Shown: positions 1-5,070 of the stretch, one piece after another
Position numbering within the stretch: the first letter of the stretch is position 1
How the letters are laid out: each line of letters begins with the position of its first letter
Assembly: GCA_031253875.1 (NCBI GenBank)
Contig: JAIRVN010000117.1
Span: 1 to 5,070, forward strand
Source: Deltaproteobacteria bacterium
GTDB taxonomy: Bacteria > Desulfobacterota > Desulfovibrionia > Desulfovibrionales > Desulfovibrionaceae
Direction of reading: 5' to 3'
Length of the DNA: 5,070 nucleotides
Notes under the pieces: model-generated
What the model saw: the letters and a program-made list of their open reading frames with translations, nothing else
Database searches by the model: none
What the model was told of the DNA's origin: nothing
Position numbers and translations under genes: made by a program

Positions 1-2
1 AA

Positions 3-1247
3 GAGCACAGAAAGTCCGCAACCTATTACGCGCTTACGGCACTCGGGATTCCGGCTTTTTGCATTGAAACCTCGCACGACCTCCCGAATCTGGAAGCAAA
101 AGTGTATCAACATAATCTGGTTGTTAATGCTTTTCTGAACCTTTTTGGCGTTGAATTCGAACAGCCTGGCCTGACTCTTGGCACGCCCATCCTCAGTTAT
201 CTGATCGTTTCAGTAAACAAAAAGCTGCCTCTCGCGATTCCCAACGGTCAGACGCTGCTGGTCGCCCCCGGCGCAGACGTTGAAATTGTGGATGTCAGAG
301 CTAATTATGAGCGTGGCATTGTAATCGCCGTTCACGGGCTTGATGCTTTTAATCCTCTGCGTACGCCGTTTACCTTCAATCAGAAGACCACTGTTACAGT
401 ACGCAAGGATATGTTCTTCATGGGGCACATCACCATTGCCCCACTGCCGCAGGGAGAGTCCTTTCCAAGGATTGTAGGCGACTCCCGGATAGTGCCTCTG
501 TACGAGCCGATCTCTGTAAGCCTGCCGTCCGGTGTACCGCCAAAAACACTCATGGCCGGCGCCTCGCCAACGCCTGAATCCGGGCGGCAAACGGCAAAGA
601 TGCCGGACTCCCCGCCCAAAGCAGCCTCGAATGCGGTTCACGCGCCTGCCGCCATAACGGGATTCCTGCTGGAGGTAGACGGACATGTCGTGGAAGTAAA
701 ACCGAAAACTACGCTCTCCATAGCCGCTGGTTCCATGATCAAGCTGATTGACTTTGTAACGGACGGCGTCTCGTTGCCTGAAAGTGTGGTCATGAATCTG
801 GTGGGTTTTGTGCCCAAAGACATACAGCGCAATACCGGCGACGATAGAGGCTTCGTTGTGAACACCGCCAAAGATTTGCAGACGGCCTATTCCGTGAAAG
901 GCAAAAGTGGCGTATATGCCGTTCAGGCGGAACAGGGACGGGAAGTGCTGACAAGCTGTTTCCTGCAATTCGTTCAACCAAAGCTCGCCTCCGTCACTCT
1001 TCGCTTCAAAGGGAACACAAAAACCGTCGGAGCAGGCAAACGCATCGACATCCCTGCCGGCGCCACGGTGGAAATTTTGGAGGTGTCATTAGCGGAGGGC
1101 GTCACGGCAAGCAATCTGCGCTTGACCCTGGGAGGCCATGCAGTTGCCCGGGCCCTGCCGCAGGCTTGCATCATGCGCGATATCGCGTTGAATTTGGCGG
1201 TATTTAACGGCGATGTCCTTGCCGGAAAAGTCACCTGGGCGCCGTAG
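3..1247 (+). CDS. M14/M99-type (Csd4-like) zinc carboxypeptidase, C-terminal part (5' end outside window)
   Basis: The frame is open from the first bases, so the gene begins upstream; 414 residues are visible. Visible residues 4-24 (KSATYYALTALGIPAFCIET) carry the end of an M14-type catalytic fold: the IET Glu (residue 22, codon 66-68) sits where this superfamily keeps its catalytic glutamate after the last core strand. The zinc ligands would lie upstream, off the window. Beyond the domain edge (about residue 60) I see three related beta-rich segments, at about 65-149, 218-324 and 327-414. Each has a hydrophobic strand, a 'V-x-G/P-x-x-x-x-L-x-I/V-x-A/P-G' turn and a 'VEI-L/V-D/E' strand. A Pro/Ala/Ser-rich linker (about 150-217) separates the first two. 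Known of the family: Csd4 and Pgp1 trim peptidoglycan stem tripeptides in the periplasm and set helical or curved cell shape. That this protein does the same is inference. A GTG at 102 is inside the gene and is not the start. A succinylglutamate desuccinylase/aspartoacylase-like M14 enzyme is the main alternative. Confidence 0.72.
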   Translation, partial: EHRKSATYYALTALGIPAFCIETSHDLPNLEAKVYQHNLVVNAFLNLFGVEFEQPGLTLGTPILSYLIVSVNKKLPLAIPNGQTLLVAPGADVEIVDVRANYERGIVIAVHGLDAFNPLRTPFTFNQKTTVTVRKDMFFMGHITIAPLPQGESFPRIVGDSRIVPLYEPISVSLPSGVPPKTLMAGASPTPESGRQTAKMPDSPPKAASNAVHAPAAITGFLLEVDGHVVEVKPKTTLSIAAGSMIKLIDFVTDGVSLPESVVMNLVGFVPKDIQRNTGDDRGFVVNTAKDLQTAYSVKGKSGVYAVQAEQGREVLTSCFLQFVQPKLASVTLRFKGNTKTVGAGKRIDIPAGATVEILEVSLAEGVTASNLRLTLGGHAVARALPQACIMRDIALNLAVFNGDVLAGKVTWAP

Positions 1248-1283
1248 CCGATACACCGAGATCTTTGGTACTAAAAAACGCAT

Positions 1284-2717
1284 ATGGCAGAGACTACTTC
1301 GGAAACAGCATCCCTCTCCACTCCAACACCGCCTGCGCCCATATTGCGTTGGGTGGTCGCCGTCGCTTTTTTCATGCAGATGCTTGACGGCACCATCTTG
1401 AACACGGCTCTGCCGGCGATGGCGACCGACCTGGATGTCAGTCCGCTGCGCATGCAGTCGGCGGTTATCGCCTATATGCTGACCACGGCCTTGCTTATTC
1501 CAGTCTCAGGCTGGCTCGCTGAACGTTTCGGCATTCGCCGCGTGTTTTCCCTGGCCCTGCTCCTGTTCAGCCTTGGCTCACTTTTGTGTGCGGCCTCGCC
1601 CAGCCTGGACATCCTTGTGCTTTCCCGTGTTGTGCAGGGCATTGGCGGCGCGCTGATGGTGCCGGTGGGCAGACTTGCAATCATCAAGGCGCATTCACGC
1701 AAGGAACTGGTGCAGGTTTTGAGTTTTATCACCATTCCCGCGCTCATCGGACCACTGATTGGCCCCACCGCGGGCGGCTTCCTGGTGCAGTATGCTTCCT
1801 GGCACTGGATATTCCTGATGAACCTGCCTATGGGCGTTCTCGGCATCTGGCTGACTTTCCGGCACATGCCGGACTTTATCTCTTCGGATCGCGAAAAATT
1901 TGACGGTTTGGGCTTTTTGCTCTTCGGCTCTTCCATGGTGCTGATCACCTTTGCCATGGAAGGACTGGGAGAATTACAACTGCCGAAAATCCAGGCCACG
2001 CTTTTGTGTGCATCCGGCCTGCTCTTGCTCGGCGTTTACTGGCTGCGCTCCGTGCATGCGCCGCACCCGCTGTTCAACCCGCGCATTTTTCGCATCCGCA
2101 GTTTCGCTGTGGGCATTTTGGGCAACCTCTTCTCCCGGCTTGGCGCGGGAGGCCTGCCCTTCCTGTTGCCGCTTTTTTTGCAGCTTGGGCTGGGCTACTC
2201 GCCGTTCAACGCCGGAATGATCATGATCCCCCTGGCCGCAGCGGGCATTCTCGGCAAGAGCCTCATCACCCGGCTGATTCATATACTGGGTTTCAGGCGT
2301 TTTCTCTTGCTGAACACCGTCATTGTCGGTGCGCTCATCGCCAGTTTCGCCACGATCACGTTCCAAACGTCCATGATCTCCCTGCTGCTGCACCTGGGAA
2401 TATTCGGCGTGTTCAATTCCATGCAGTTCACAGCCATGAATTCCGTGACGCTTATCGACCTGAACAACGACCAGGCCAGCAGCGGCAACAGTCTGCTTTC
2501 CGTGATCATGCAGGTTTCCATCACCTGCGGAGTAGCCATGGCGGCCGCTCTTTTGAACGGGTTCAACGCCGTGGCGGAGGGGGCTGCGAAAACCGGCGCT
2601 CTCCCGCTTGGCGTGTTCCACTCTACCTTCCTCTGTGTGGGGGCGTTCACAGCAGTAACCGCCCTGATCTTTTCTCAGGTGCCAAAAAATACGGGCAACT
2701 GCGCGGAAGAAAAATAG
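1284..2717 (+). CDS. mdtD: DHA2-family MFS exporter, MdtD-like
   Basis: A 477-residue inner-membrane protein of normal DHA2 length (14 predicted helices), expected to export small molecules in exchange for protons. All family signatures are visible: motif D1 LDGTILNTALP (34-44, with Asp35 in helix 1), motif A GWLAERFGIRR (76-86), motif B SRVVQGIGGALMVP (114-127), antiporter motif C GPLIGPTAGG (156-165) and the DHA2-typical ASWHWIFLMNLPMG (171-184). The stretch ASSGNSLLSVIMQ (398-410) is nearly the same as I recall in E. coli MdtD, which has 471 residues and is encoded with the MdtABC RND pump. No RND partner is seen here. The Salmonella orthologue is known as an iron-citrate exporter, so citrate or metal-chelate export is as plausible as drug efflux. 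The ATG at 1284 is chosen because the next Met codons lie inside helix 1. The first 20 residues are Ser/Thr/Pro-rich and cytosolic. The start has no good Shine-Dalgarno match. The gene lies 36 bases after the carboxypeptidase, so an operon is possible. Confidence 0.9.
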   Translation: MAETTSETASLSTPTPPAPILRWVVAVAFFMQMLDGTILNTALPAMATDLDVSPLRMQSAVIAYMLTTALLIPVSGWLAERFGIRRVFSLALLLFSLGSLLCAASPSLDILVLSRVVQGIGGALMVPVGRLAIIKAHSRKELVQVLSFITIPALIGPLIGPTAGGFLVQYASWHWIFLMNLPMGVLGIWLTFRHMPDFISSDREKFDGLGFLLFGSSMVLITFAMEGLGELQLPKIQATLLCASGLLLLGVYWLRSVHAPHPLFNPRIFRIRSFAVGILGNLFSRLGAGGLPFLLPLFLQLGLGYSPFNAGMIMIPLAAAGILGKSLITRLIHILGFRRFLLLNTVIVGALIASFATITFQTSMISLLLHLGIFGVFNSMQFTAMNSVTLIDLNNDQASSGNSLLSVIMQVSITCGVAMAAALLNGFNAVAEGAAKTGALPLGVFHSTFLCVGAFTAVTALIFSQVPKNTGNCAEEK

Positions 2718-2755
2718 AAAAACGTCTTGGGAGGGCAGGGCAGACGCATCTAAAA

Positions 2756-3085
2756 AAAGTCTATAGAGTCGACATGCGAAGCGTGCCGAGCCATGACACC
2801 TTCAATCGAGTATTCCAGGCAATTTCTCCGCAATGTTTTGGCGAATGCCTGATTGAACTCTCCCAGCGGCTCCGAGAAAAAATATCCGGTGACGTTGTTG
2901 CGTTTGATGGAAAAACACATCGACGAACCAGAGGAGCCAACTGTGCGGCACTTCATATGTTGAACGCCTGGTCTGTGGGAAACCGTCTGGTGCTGGGACA
3001 AGTGGCTGTGGAAGAAAAAAGCAACGAGATCACCGCTGTTCCACAATTGATGGATGTGCTGGATCTGATCGGCCATATCATCTGC
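2756..3085 (+). pseudogene. ISAs1-family transposase, internal fragment
   Basis: This open stretch reads as the middle of an ISAs1-family (H-repeat-type) DDE transposase. Visible landmarks are the VPSHDTFNRVF block (near 2783-2815), the first catalytic Asp in VVAFDGKTHRR (Asp codon 2906-2908), and the strongly conserved LVLGQVAVEEKSNEITAVP followed by LMDVLDLIGHII. Family members have roughly 350-400 residues. The N-terminal 80 or so residues are missing, and the similarity stops just before the expected second-Asp motif (TIDAMG), running into unrelated residues and a TGA at 3137-3139. The fragment lacks two of the three catalytic acids and cannot be active. I see no terminal inverted repeats. 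It begins about 40 bases after the exporter stop codon, so the left break point lies almost against that gene. An upstream frame overlapping the exporter is continuous with it, but only by chance. Confidence 0.85.
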
Positions 3086-3162
3086 TACCGTCAGAAGAGA
3101 GCGGCTGCTTGCACTTTTCAGGATACGAGGCTAACGTGAAGCCGACTTGAACGAGGAAAATC

Positions 3163-3285
3163 ATGCTCAAATCAGTAGCCTTACTCAAATCGCCAGTGTT
3201 CTTGTTTTCGGCAGCCATAATCATGAAACTGGCGATAACAGTACTCTTGATAAAAGCGGCCCGCTCACGCGGTCATACAGCATGA
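3163..3285 (+). CDS. Possible 40-aa single-helix membrane protein
   Basis: The ORF starts ATG CTC AAA and is preceded by ACGAGGAAAATC, a good AGGA-type ribosome binding site at normal spacing. The 40 residues begin MLKSVALLKSP and contain one hydrophobic run from about residue 11 to 30, interrupted by Lys22. The tail is basic (KAARSRGHTA). I do not recognise it. It sits between the ISAs1 fragment and a second micro-ORF, and a frame ending in TGA at 3148-3150 just upstream could be the end of a truncated gene that once shared the transcript. Codon third positions are about half G/C, less biased than the exporter, which weakens the case. The opposite strand has a competing small ORF with a perfect ribosome binding site at 3283, so strand assignment is uncertain. 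Confidence 0.38.
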   Translation: MLKSVALLKSPVFLFSAAIIMKLAITVLLIKAARSRGHTA

Positions 3286-3349
3286 AAACCTCCTTTGACT
3301 GTAATCTTTCAGGATGGTTCCAAATCACTTTCTCCTGACTCGAAACGAT

Positions 3350-3442
3350 ATGTTGCTGGACATGGATACCATAATCAATCTCTGCCTCGGCATCATTCTG
3401 ATGGCCCTGGCGTATTACATAGGCAAGAAAACCCGGAAATAG
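3350..3442 (+). CDS. Possible 30-aa single-helix membrane peptide
   Basis: The peptide begins MLLDMDTIIN. It has one clean membrane-spanning stretch at about residues 8-25 (Ile-8 to Gly-25, including two Tyr near the end) and a strongly basic tail, KKTRK. This matches the general layout of small inner-membrane proteins and type I toxin-like peptides, but I recognise no specific family. The start is undecided: an in-frame ATG at 3314 gives 42 aa, 3350 gives 30 and 3362 gives 26, and none has a convincing Shine-Dalgarno sequence. It could also be the surviving C-terminus of a larger membrane protein, since the frame is closed by TAA at 3302-3304. It lies 64 bases after the 40-aa ORF and about 75 bases before a strong terminator, which fits the end of a short transcript. 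Confidence 0.42.
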   Translation: MLLDMDTIINLCLGIILMALAYYIGKKTRK

Positions 3443-3517
3443 GGATACAGGACGAGGGATCTGCACCCGATACAGACCCTTCTCCATAGAGAGAAGGTAC
3501 AAATGATGCGGCATAAC

Positions 3518-3549
3518 AAAAGGCGCTCCTTGCGCAGGGGCGCCTTTTT
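3518..3549. terminator. Bidirectional rho-independent terminator
   Basis: The stem is GGCGCTCC (3522-3529) with GGGGCGCC (3537-3544), 8 bp including one G-U pair on the + strand RNA, and a 7-base loop TTGCGCA. It is flanked by AAAA on the left and TTTTT on the right, so the U-tract works on the + strand and a TTTT tract follows the stem on the - strand. It lies downstream of the + strand micro-ORFs and 40 bases after the stop of the minus-strand 76-aa gene, so it can serve both converging transcripts. A weaker hairpin (CCTTCTC at 3478-3484 with GAGAAGG at 3491-3497) precedes it without a T-run. Confidence 0.85.
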
Positions 3550-3589
3550 AACATCCGTCTCCGGATGCAGACCGATACATGCGTCAAGT

Positions 3590-3820
3590 TTACAGGCTGA
3601 AGCGGGCCAAAATGCCTTTAACGTTTTCAGGGAGCTGCACGGGCGTCAACCGCATATCCGCAGGTCCGGGGCCAAGCGCGCTTGCATAAATCTGCGATGC
3701 GGTACTCATCACGATACTTTGTTCGGCGTCCGTAAAACGGCTACCGCGCCGCATTTTATCCGCCAACAGATCCATGTTGATAGCGCCGCCAGTGGGCGCA
3801 TTGGGAGTAATCACGGGCAT
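3590..3820 (-). CDS. Orphan 76-aa hypothetical protein
   Basis: I do not recognise this protein. It begins MPVITPNAPTGG, has a likely helical middle part (about residues 16-48, including MDLLADKMRRG and TDAEQSIVMSTASQIYASAL), then a Gly/Pro turn (GPGPAD) and an ending LPENVKGILARFSL. There is no membrane segment, signal peptide or Cys cluster, so a cytosolic location is likely. The ATG at 3820 is preferred because AAGAGAGGA lies directly upstream (tight spacing). A longer frame to an ATG at 3850 would put a perfect 8-bp inverted repeat inside the coding region and has no ribosome binding site. Residue composition is protein-like and the gene ends just before a terminator that also works on this strand. 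It is flanked on its 5' side by the IS1595 element, whose end lies 140 bases upstream. Confidence 0.6.
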   Translation of the reverse strand: MPVITPNAPTGGAINMDLLADKMRRGSRFTDAEQSIVMSTASQIYASALGPGPADMRLTPVQLPENVKGILARFSL

Positions 3821-3830
3821 TCCTCTCTTG

Positions 3831-3849
3831 TGCAGGCATGTTGCCTGCA
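3831..3849 (-). promoter_or_regulatory. Perfect inverted repeat in the leader of the 76-aa gene
   Basis: TGCAGGCA (3831-3838) and TGCCTGCA (3842-3849) form a perfect 8-bp inverted repeat with a 3-base spacer. In the minus-strand leader it ends one base before the AAGAGAGGA ribosome binding site of the 76-aa gene. A second, smaller repeat, CGCCA/TGGCG (3861-3865 and 3870-3874), lies just upstream. The site could be a dimeric repressor operator, or an RNA hairpin next to the ribosome binding site that influences translation. Its identity is unknown. Confidence 0.45.
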
Positions 3850-3923
3850 TGTGGAGTCAACGCCATCCGTGGCGACAAATATTACGCTTTCCAGCAATGT
3901 CGGAAGAATTCTATACAATCTGC

Positions 3924-3953
3924 ATATAAAATGCAAGGATATTGCTGCGTCAA
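3924..3953 (-). promoter_or_regulatory. Candidate sigma70-type promoter for the 76-aa gene
   Basis: On the minus strand TTGACG (complement of 3948-3953) is a 5/6 match to a -35 box. An AT-rich TTATAT (complement of 3924-3929) follows at 18 bases, a weak -10. An alternative -10, TAGAAT, lies a little further downstream. The -35 box starts 7 bases outside the left end of the IS1595 element, so the promoter is native or was trimmed by the insertion. A short TGCAT/ATGCA repeat (3921-3935) overlaps the -10. Confidence 0.35.
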
Positions 3954-3960
3954 AATTCAA

Positions 3961-3987
3961 GGCTCTAGTCGCGTTAATTGTTGATTT
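3961..3987 (+). repeat. IS1595 left terminal inverted repeat
   Basis: It begins GGCTCTAGTCGCGTTAATTG and continues to 3987. It matches the reverse complement of 4950-4976 except at positions 5, 10 and 20. The outer boundary is set by the end of the match. The transposase stop codon (3989-3991) lies 1 base inside. Confidence 0.88.
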
Positions 3988-3988
3988 G

Positions 3989-4921
3989 TTATTTCATTAC
4001 TTCCCTGAGCCAATCCTCAGGCGAGCGTAAAGCAAGCTCATGCAAGCGCCTCCAGCCCAAATAACTCGGAAGGCGTTCGGTCGCAACGCCGTGAAAGCGG
4101 GCTATCCAATTCTTCAGACGGCTGTGATACGCATTAACATTCTGTACATGAAAGACCTTTTCTCGTCCACGTCGCTGTTTTGTGCCGATTGTTTCAAACG
4201 CCAAACCATTGTCTTTTGCGAATTTTATAAGAATTCTCGACTGTTCGATACATAATACACTTGCAGGTGATATCTGGCTGCCAATATGAATCCCCACTTC
4301 CTTGGCAGTGCGGCTTCGCAACACCGCATCACAGGTATGTCCTTCTCGGTCGCGGGCCACGACCACTGGAATTTGCTCCGCAGACAGGCCGCGTACACTC
4401 GCATCTTTGCCCCGTTTTCTGGGCTCTCTGTGAAAAAGCTTCTTGCCTTTGAAAGACTCGCGAAAATAGGTCTCATCCACTTCTGTTATGCCAGAACAAA
4501 ACGCCCGGTTGTGGCTCGGAGTCTGCAAAAACCTGTGCCGCCAGCGAAAGGCGGTAGTGCGGTCAATGCCACACCGTTCAGCTGTCTTGCTCAAAGACAT
4601 GCTGTCAGCCAATGCTTTGCTGTACTCAAGCCATAGTTCCTTCTTTCGAAGACGAGACATCGGTGTGCCGGACAATGCATTGAAGCTGCGGCCACATTGC
4701 TTGCAGCGATAGCGTTGAATGTCGCTGACAACGCCCCATTTGTGGACAGAGTTACTCTGGCAATTGGGGCATACGGGCTTGCTCGCAAATTTTTCATTCA
4801 CGATAAGCGCAGGACTCTTCTTATGCTGTTTCTTGCCAAGGCGTTCACGTAATTCAGTTCGCTGCACCTCGGTCAATTCCTTAAGCTGCGCCAGAAATTC
4901 AGTAAATTTCTGTTCTCTCAT
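3989..4921 (-). CDS. IS1595-family transposase (possibly inactive)
   Basis: The 310-residue protein has the family layout: an N-terminal zinc ribbon (Cys51, Cys54, Cys73, Cys76), a helix-turn-helix (about 102-132, with AERCGIDRTTAFRWR) and an ISXO2-type DDE/N catalytic domain. The first acid is Asp149 in EVDETYF. The third region is FHVQNVNAYHSRLKNW (Asn261/Asn263, Lys270), followed by the typical FHGVATERLPSYLGWRRLHE. Where relatives have 'LC-S/T-D-G', this copy reads LCIEQS, with Glu226 (codon 4244-4246) in place of Asp and the following Gly and downstream Tyr also changed. Reading the next frame across this short stretch gives Asn, still no Asp. The ATG at 4921 is preferred over the TTG at 4939 because it has GAGG six to seven bases upstream and a TATAAT box ends only 23 bases before it. 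The stop is one base from the left terminal repeat. Confidence 0.92.
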   Translation of the reverse strand: MREQKFTEFLAQLKELTEVQRTELRERLGKKQHKKSPALIVNEKFASKPVCPNCQSNSVHKWGVVSDIQRYRCKQCGRSFNALSGTPMSRLRKKELWLEYSKALADSMSLSKTAERCGIDRTTAFRWRHRFLQTPSHNRAFCSGITEVDETYFRESFKGKKLFHREPRKRGKDASVRGLSAEQIPVVVARDREGHTCDAVLRSRTAKEVGIHIGSQISPASVLCIEQSRILIKFAKDNGLAFETIGTKQRRGREKVFHVQNVNAYHSRLKNWIARFHGVATERLPSYLGWRRLHELALRSPEDWLREVMK

Positions 4922-4944
4922 GATATACCTCGTGAGCAAGGCGT

Positions 4945-4950
4945 ATTATA
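4945..4950 (-). promoter_or_regulatory. -10 box of the transposase promoter
   Basis: On the minus strand this reads TATAAT, a perfect -10 hexamer, at the inner edge of the right terminal repeat and about 24 bases before the ATG at 4921. No good -35 box lies at the usual 16-18 bases, since that position falls inside the terminal repeat. Transcription is therefore likely weak or needs an outside -35. Confidence 0.5.
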
Positions 4951-4976
4951 AATCAATAATTAACGCAACTATAGCC
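4950..4976 (-). repeat. IS1595 right terminal inverted repeat
   Basis: Read on the minus strand it begins GGCTATAGTTGCGTTAATTA and continues to the inner edge at 4950. It is the partner of 3961-3987, with three mismatches in 27 bases. The transposase -10 box begins at its inner edge. Confidence 0.88.
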
Positions 4977-4991
4977 AACATTTTTCTTCGC

Positions 4992-5019
4992 TTTATGCGA
5001 CTATACAAGACACTGTCAA
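4992..5019 (-). promoter_or_regulatory. Candidate promoter pointing into the IS1595 element
   Basis: On the minus strand a perfect TTGACA (complement of 5014-5019) is followed after 16 bases by CATAAA (complement of 4992-4997), a 4/6 match to the -10. It would transcribe into the insertion sequence and could drive the transposase. The rest of 4977-5070 holds nothing I can identify. Confidence 0.3.
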
Positions 5020-5070
5020 AAATAAAGTTATCAGGGAAAGAAACATTTCATGGGAGAAACCGGCTGTCTT

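Larger units (their letters stand above)
3961..4976 (-). mobile_element. IS1595-family insertion sequence, complete, 1016 bp
   Basis: The element is bounded by 27-bp terminal inverted repeats (3961-3987 and 4950-4976) that match at 24 of 27 positions and begin GGCT, as is usual for the IS1595 family. It holds a single transposase gene on the minus strand, whose stop codon lies just inside the left repeat. Length is within the family range of about 1 kb. IS1595 members normally leave 8-bp target duplications, but the flanks here (AAATTCAA on the left, AACATTTT on the right) do not match. This points to loss by mutation, or to recombination or deletion at one side. Confidence 0.88.

Noticed and set aside
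210..2621. Several minus-strand frames of 60-255 codons across the carboxypeptidase and exporter.
   Set aside because: They mirror the two clear + strand genes, have low-complexity composition and show no recognisable motif or start signal.
2006..2717. Long + strand frame running through the second half of the exporter and into the ISAs1 fragment.
   Set aside because: The part inside the exporter is an out-of-frame shadow, rich in Arg/His/Gln with no motifs. Only the tail after about 2756 is a transposase remnant; the continuity is accidental.
2722..2746. CGTCT...AGACG hairpin after the exporter as a terminator.
   Set aside because: The stem is only 5 bp with a large loop, and an A-run rather than a T-run follows.
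3221..3514. 97-codon minus-strand frame over the micro-ORFs.
   Set aside because: It would have to start inside the terminator-proximal region and run antisense through the clean membrane helix at 3374-3424. Only its last 20 codons have a ribosome binding site, and these are treated separately.
3503..4030. 175-codon + strand frame crossing the 76-aa gene and the left end of the IS.
   Set aside because: It runs across the terminator and through the IS boundary. The opposite strand has better protein-like sequence and start signals.
4040..4712. Several + strand frames inside the IS1595 element.
   Set aside because: They are antisense shadows of the transposase.
5050..5070. ATG near the right edge as the start of a new + strand gene.
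   Set aside because: Only seven codons are visible and the nearest purine-rich stretch is too far upstream, so nothing can be supported.
1..5070. tRNA, rRNA, CRISPR array or long direct repeats.
   Set aside because: None seen on either strand; the only clear long repeat pair is the IS1595 ends.

Overview
The window looks like a chromosomal accessory segment from a Gram-negative bacterium of moderate GC content. Desulfovibrionaceae (Desulfovibrio or Bilophila-like) is my best guess. It rests on the M99/Csd4-type cell-shape carboxypeptidase, the general look of the proteins and the mix of insertion sequences. It is an inference, not a measurement.

Left third (1-2717, + strand): the window opens inside a gene for a zinc carboxypeptidase of the M14/M99 (Csd4-like) type. 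Only the end of the catalytic domain is present, with the catalytic-Glu motif, followed by a long C-terminal region that I read as three related beta-rich repeats and a Pro/Ala/Ser-rich linker. After 36 bases comes a complete DHA2-family (14-helix) major facilitator exporter closely resembling MdtD. The two may be co-transcribed. I see no convincing terminator after the exporter.

Middle (2718-3960): this is a scrap zone between mobile elements. It holds an internal piece of an ISAs1-family transposase with both ends lost (about 2756-3085). Next come a possible C-terminal scrap of an unrelated gene and two very small single-helix membrane-protein ORFs (40 and about 30 aa). A strong bidirectional terminator follows. 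A 76-aa orphan protein on the minus strand has a leader containing a perfect 8-bp inverted repeat that abuts its ribosome binding site.

Right (3961-4976): a complete IS1595-family insertion sequence of 1016 bp. Its ends are 27-bp imperfect terminal inverted repeats (24/27 identical), and it carries one minus-strand transposase of 310 aa. The second catalytic Asp appears to be replaced by Glu, and no target-site duplication is seen, so the copy may be inactive or rearranged. The last 94 bases are non-coding as far as can be seen, apart from a possible promoter pointing into the element.

I do not see an obvious new multi-gene system. The items most worth a second look are the repeat architecture of the carboxypeptidase, the micro-ORFs packed between IS remnants, the orphan gene with the structured leader, and the altered catalytic residue of the IS1595 transposase.
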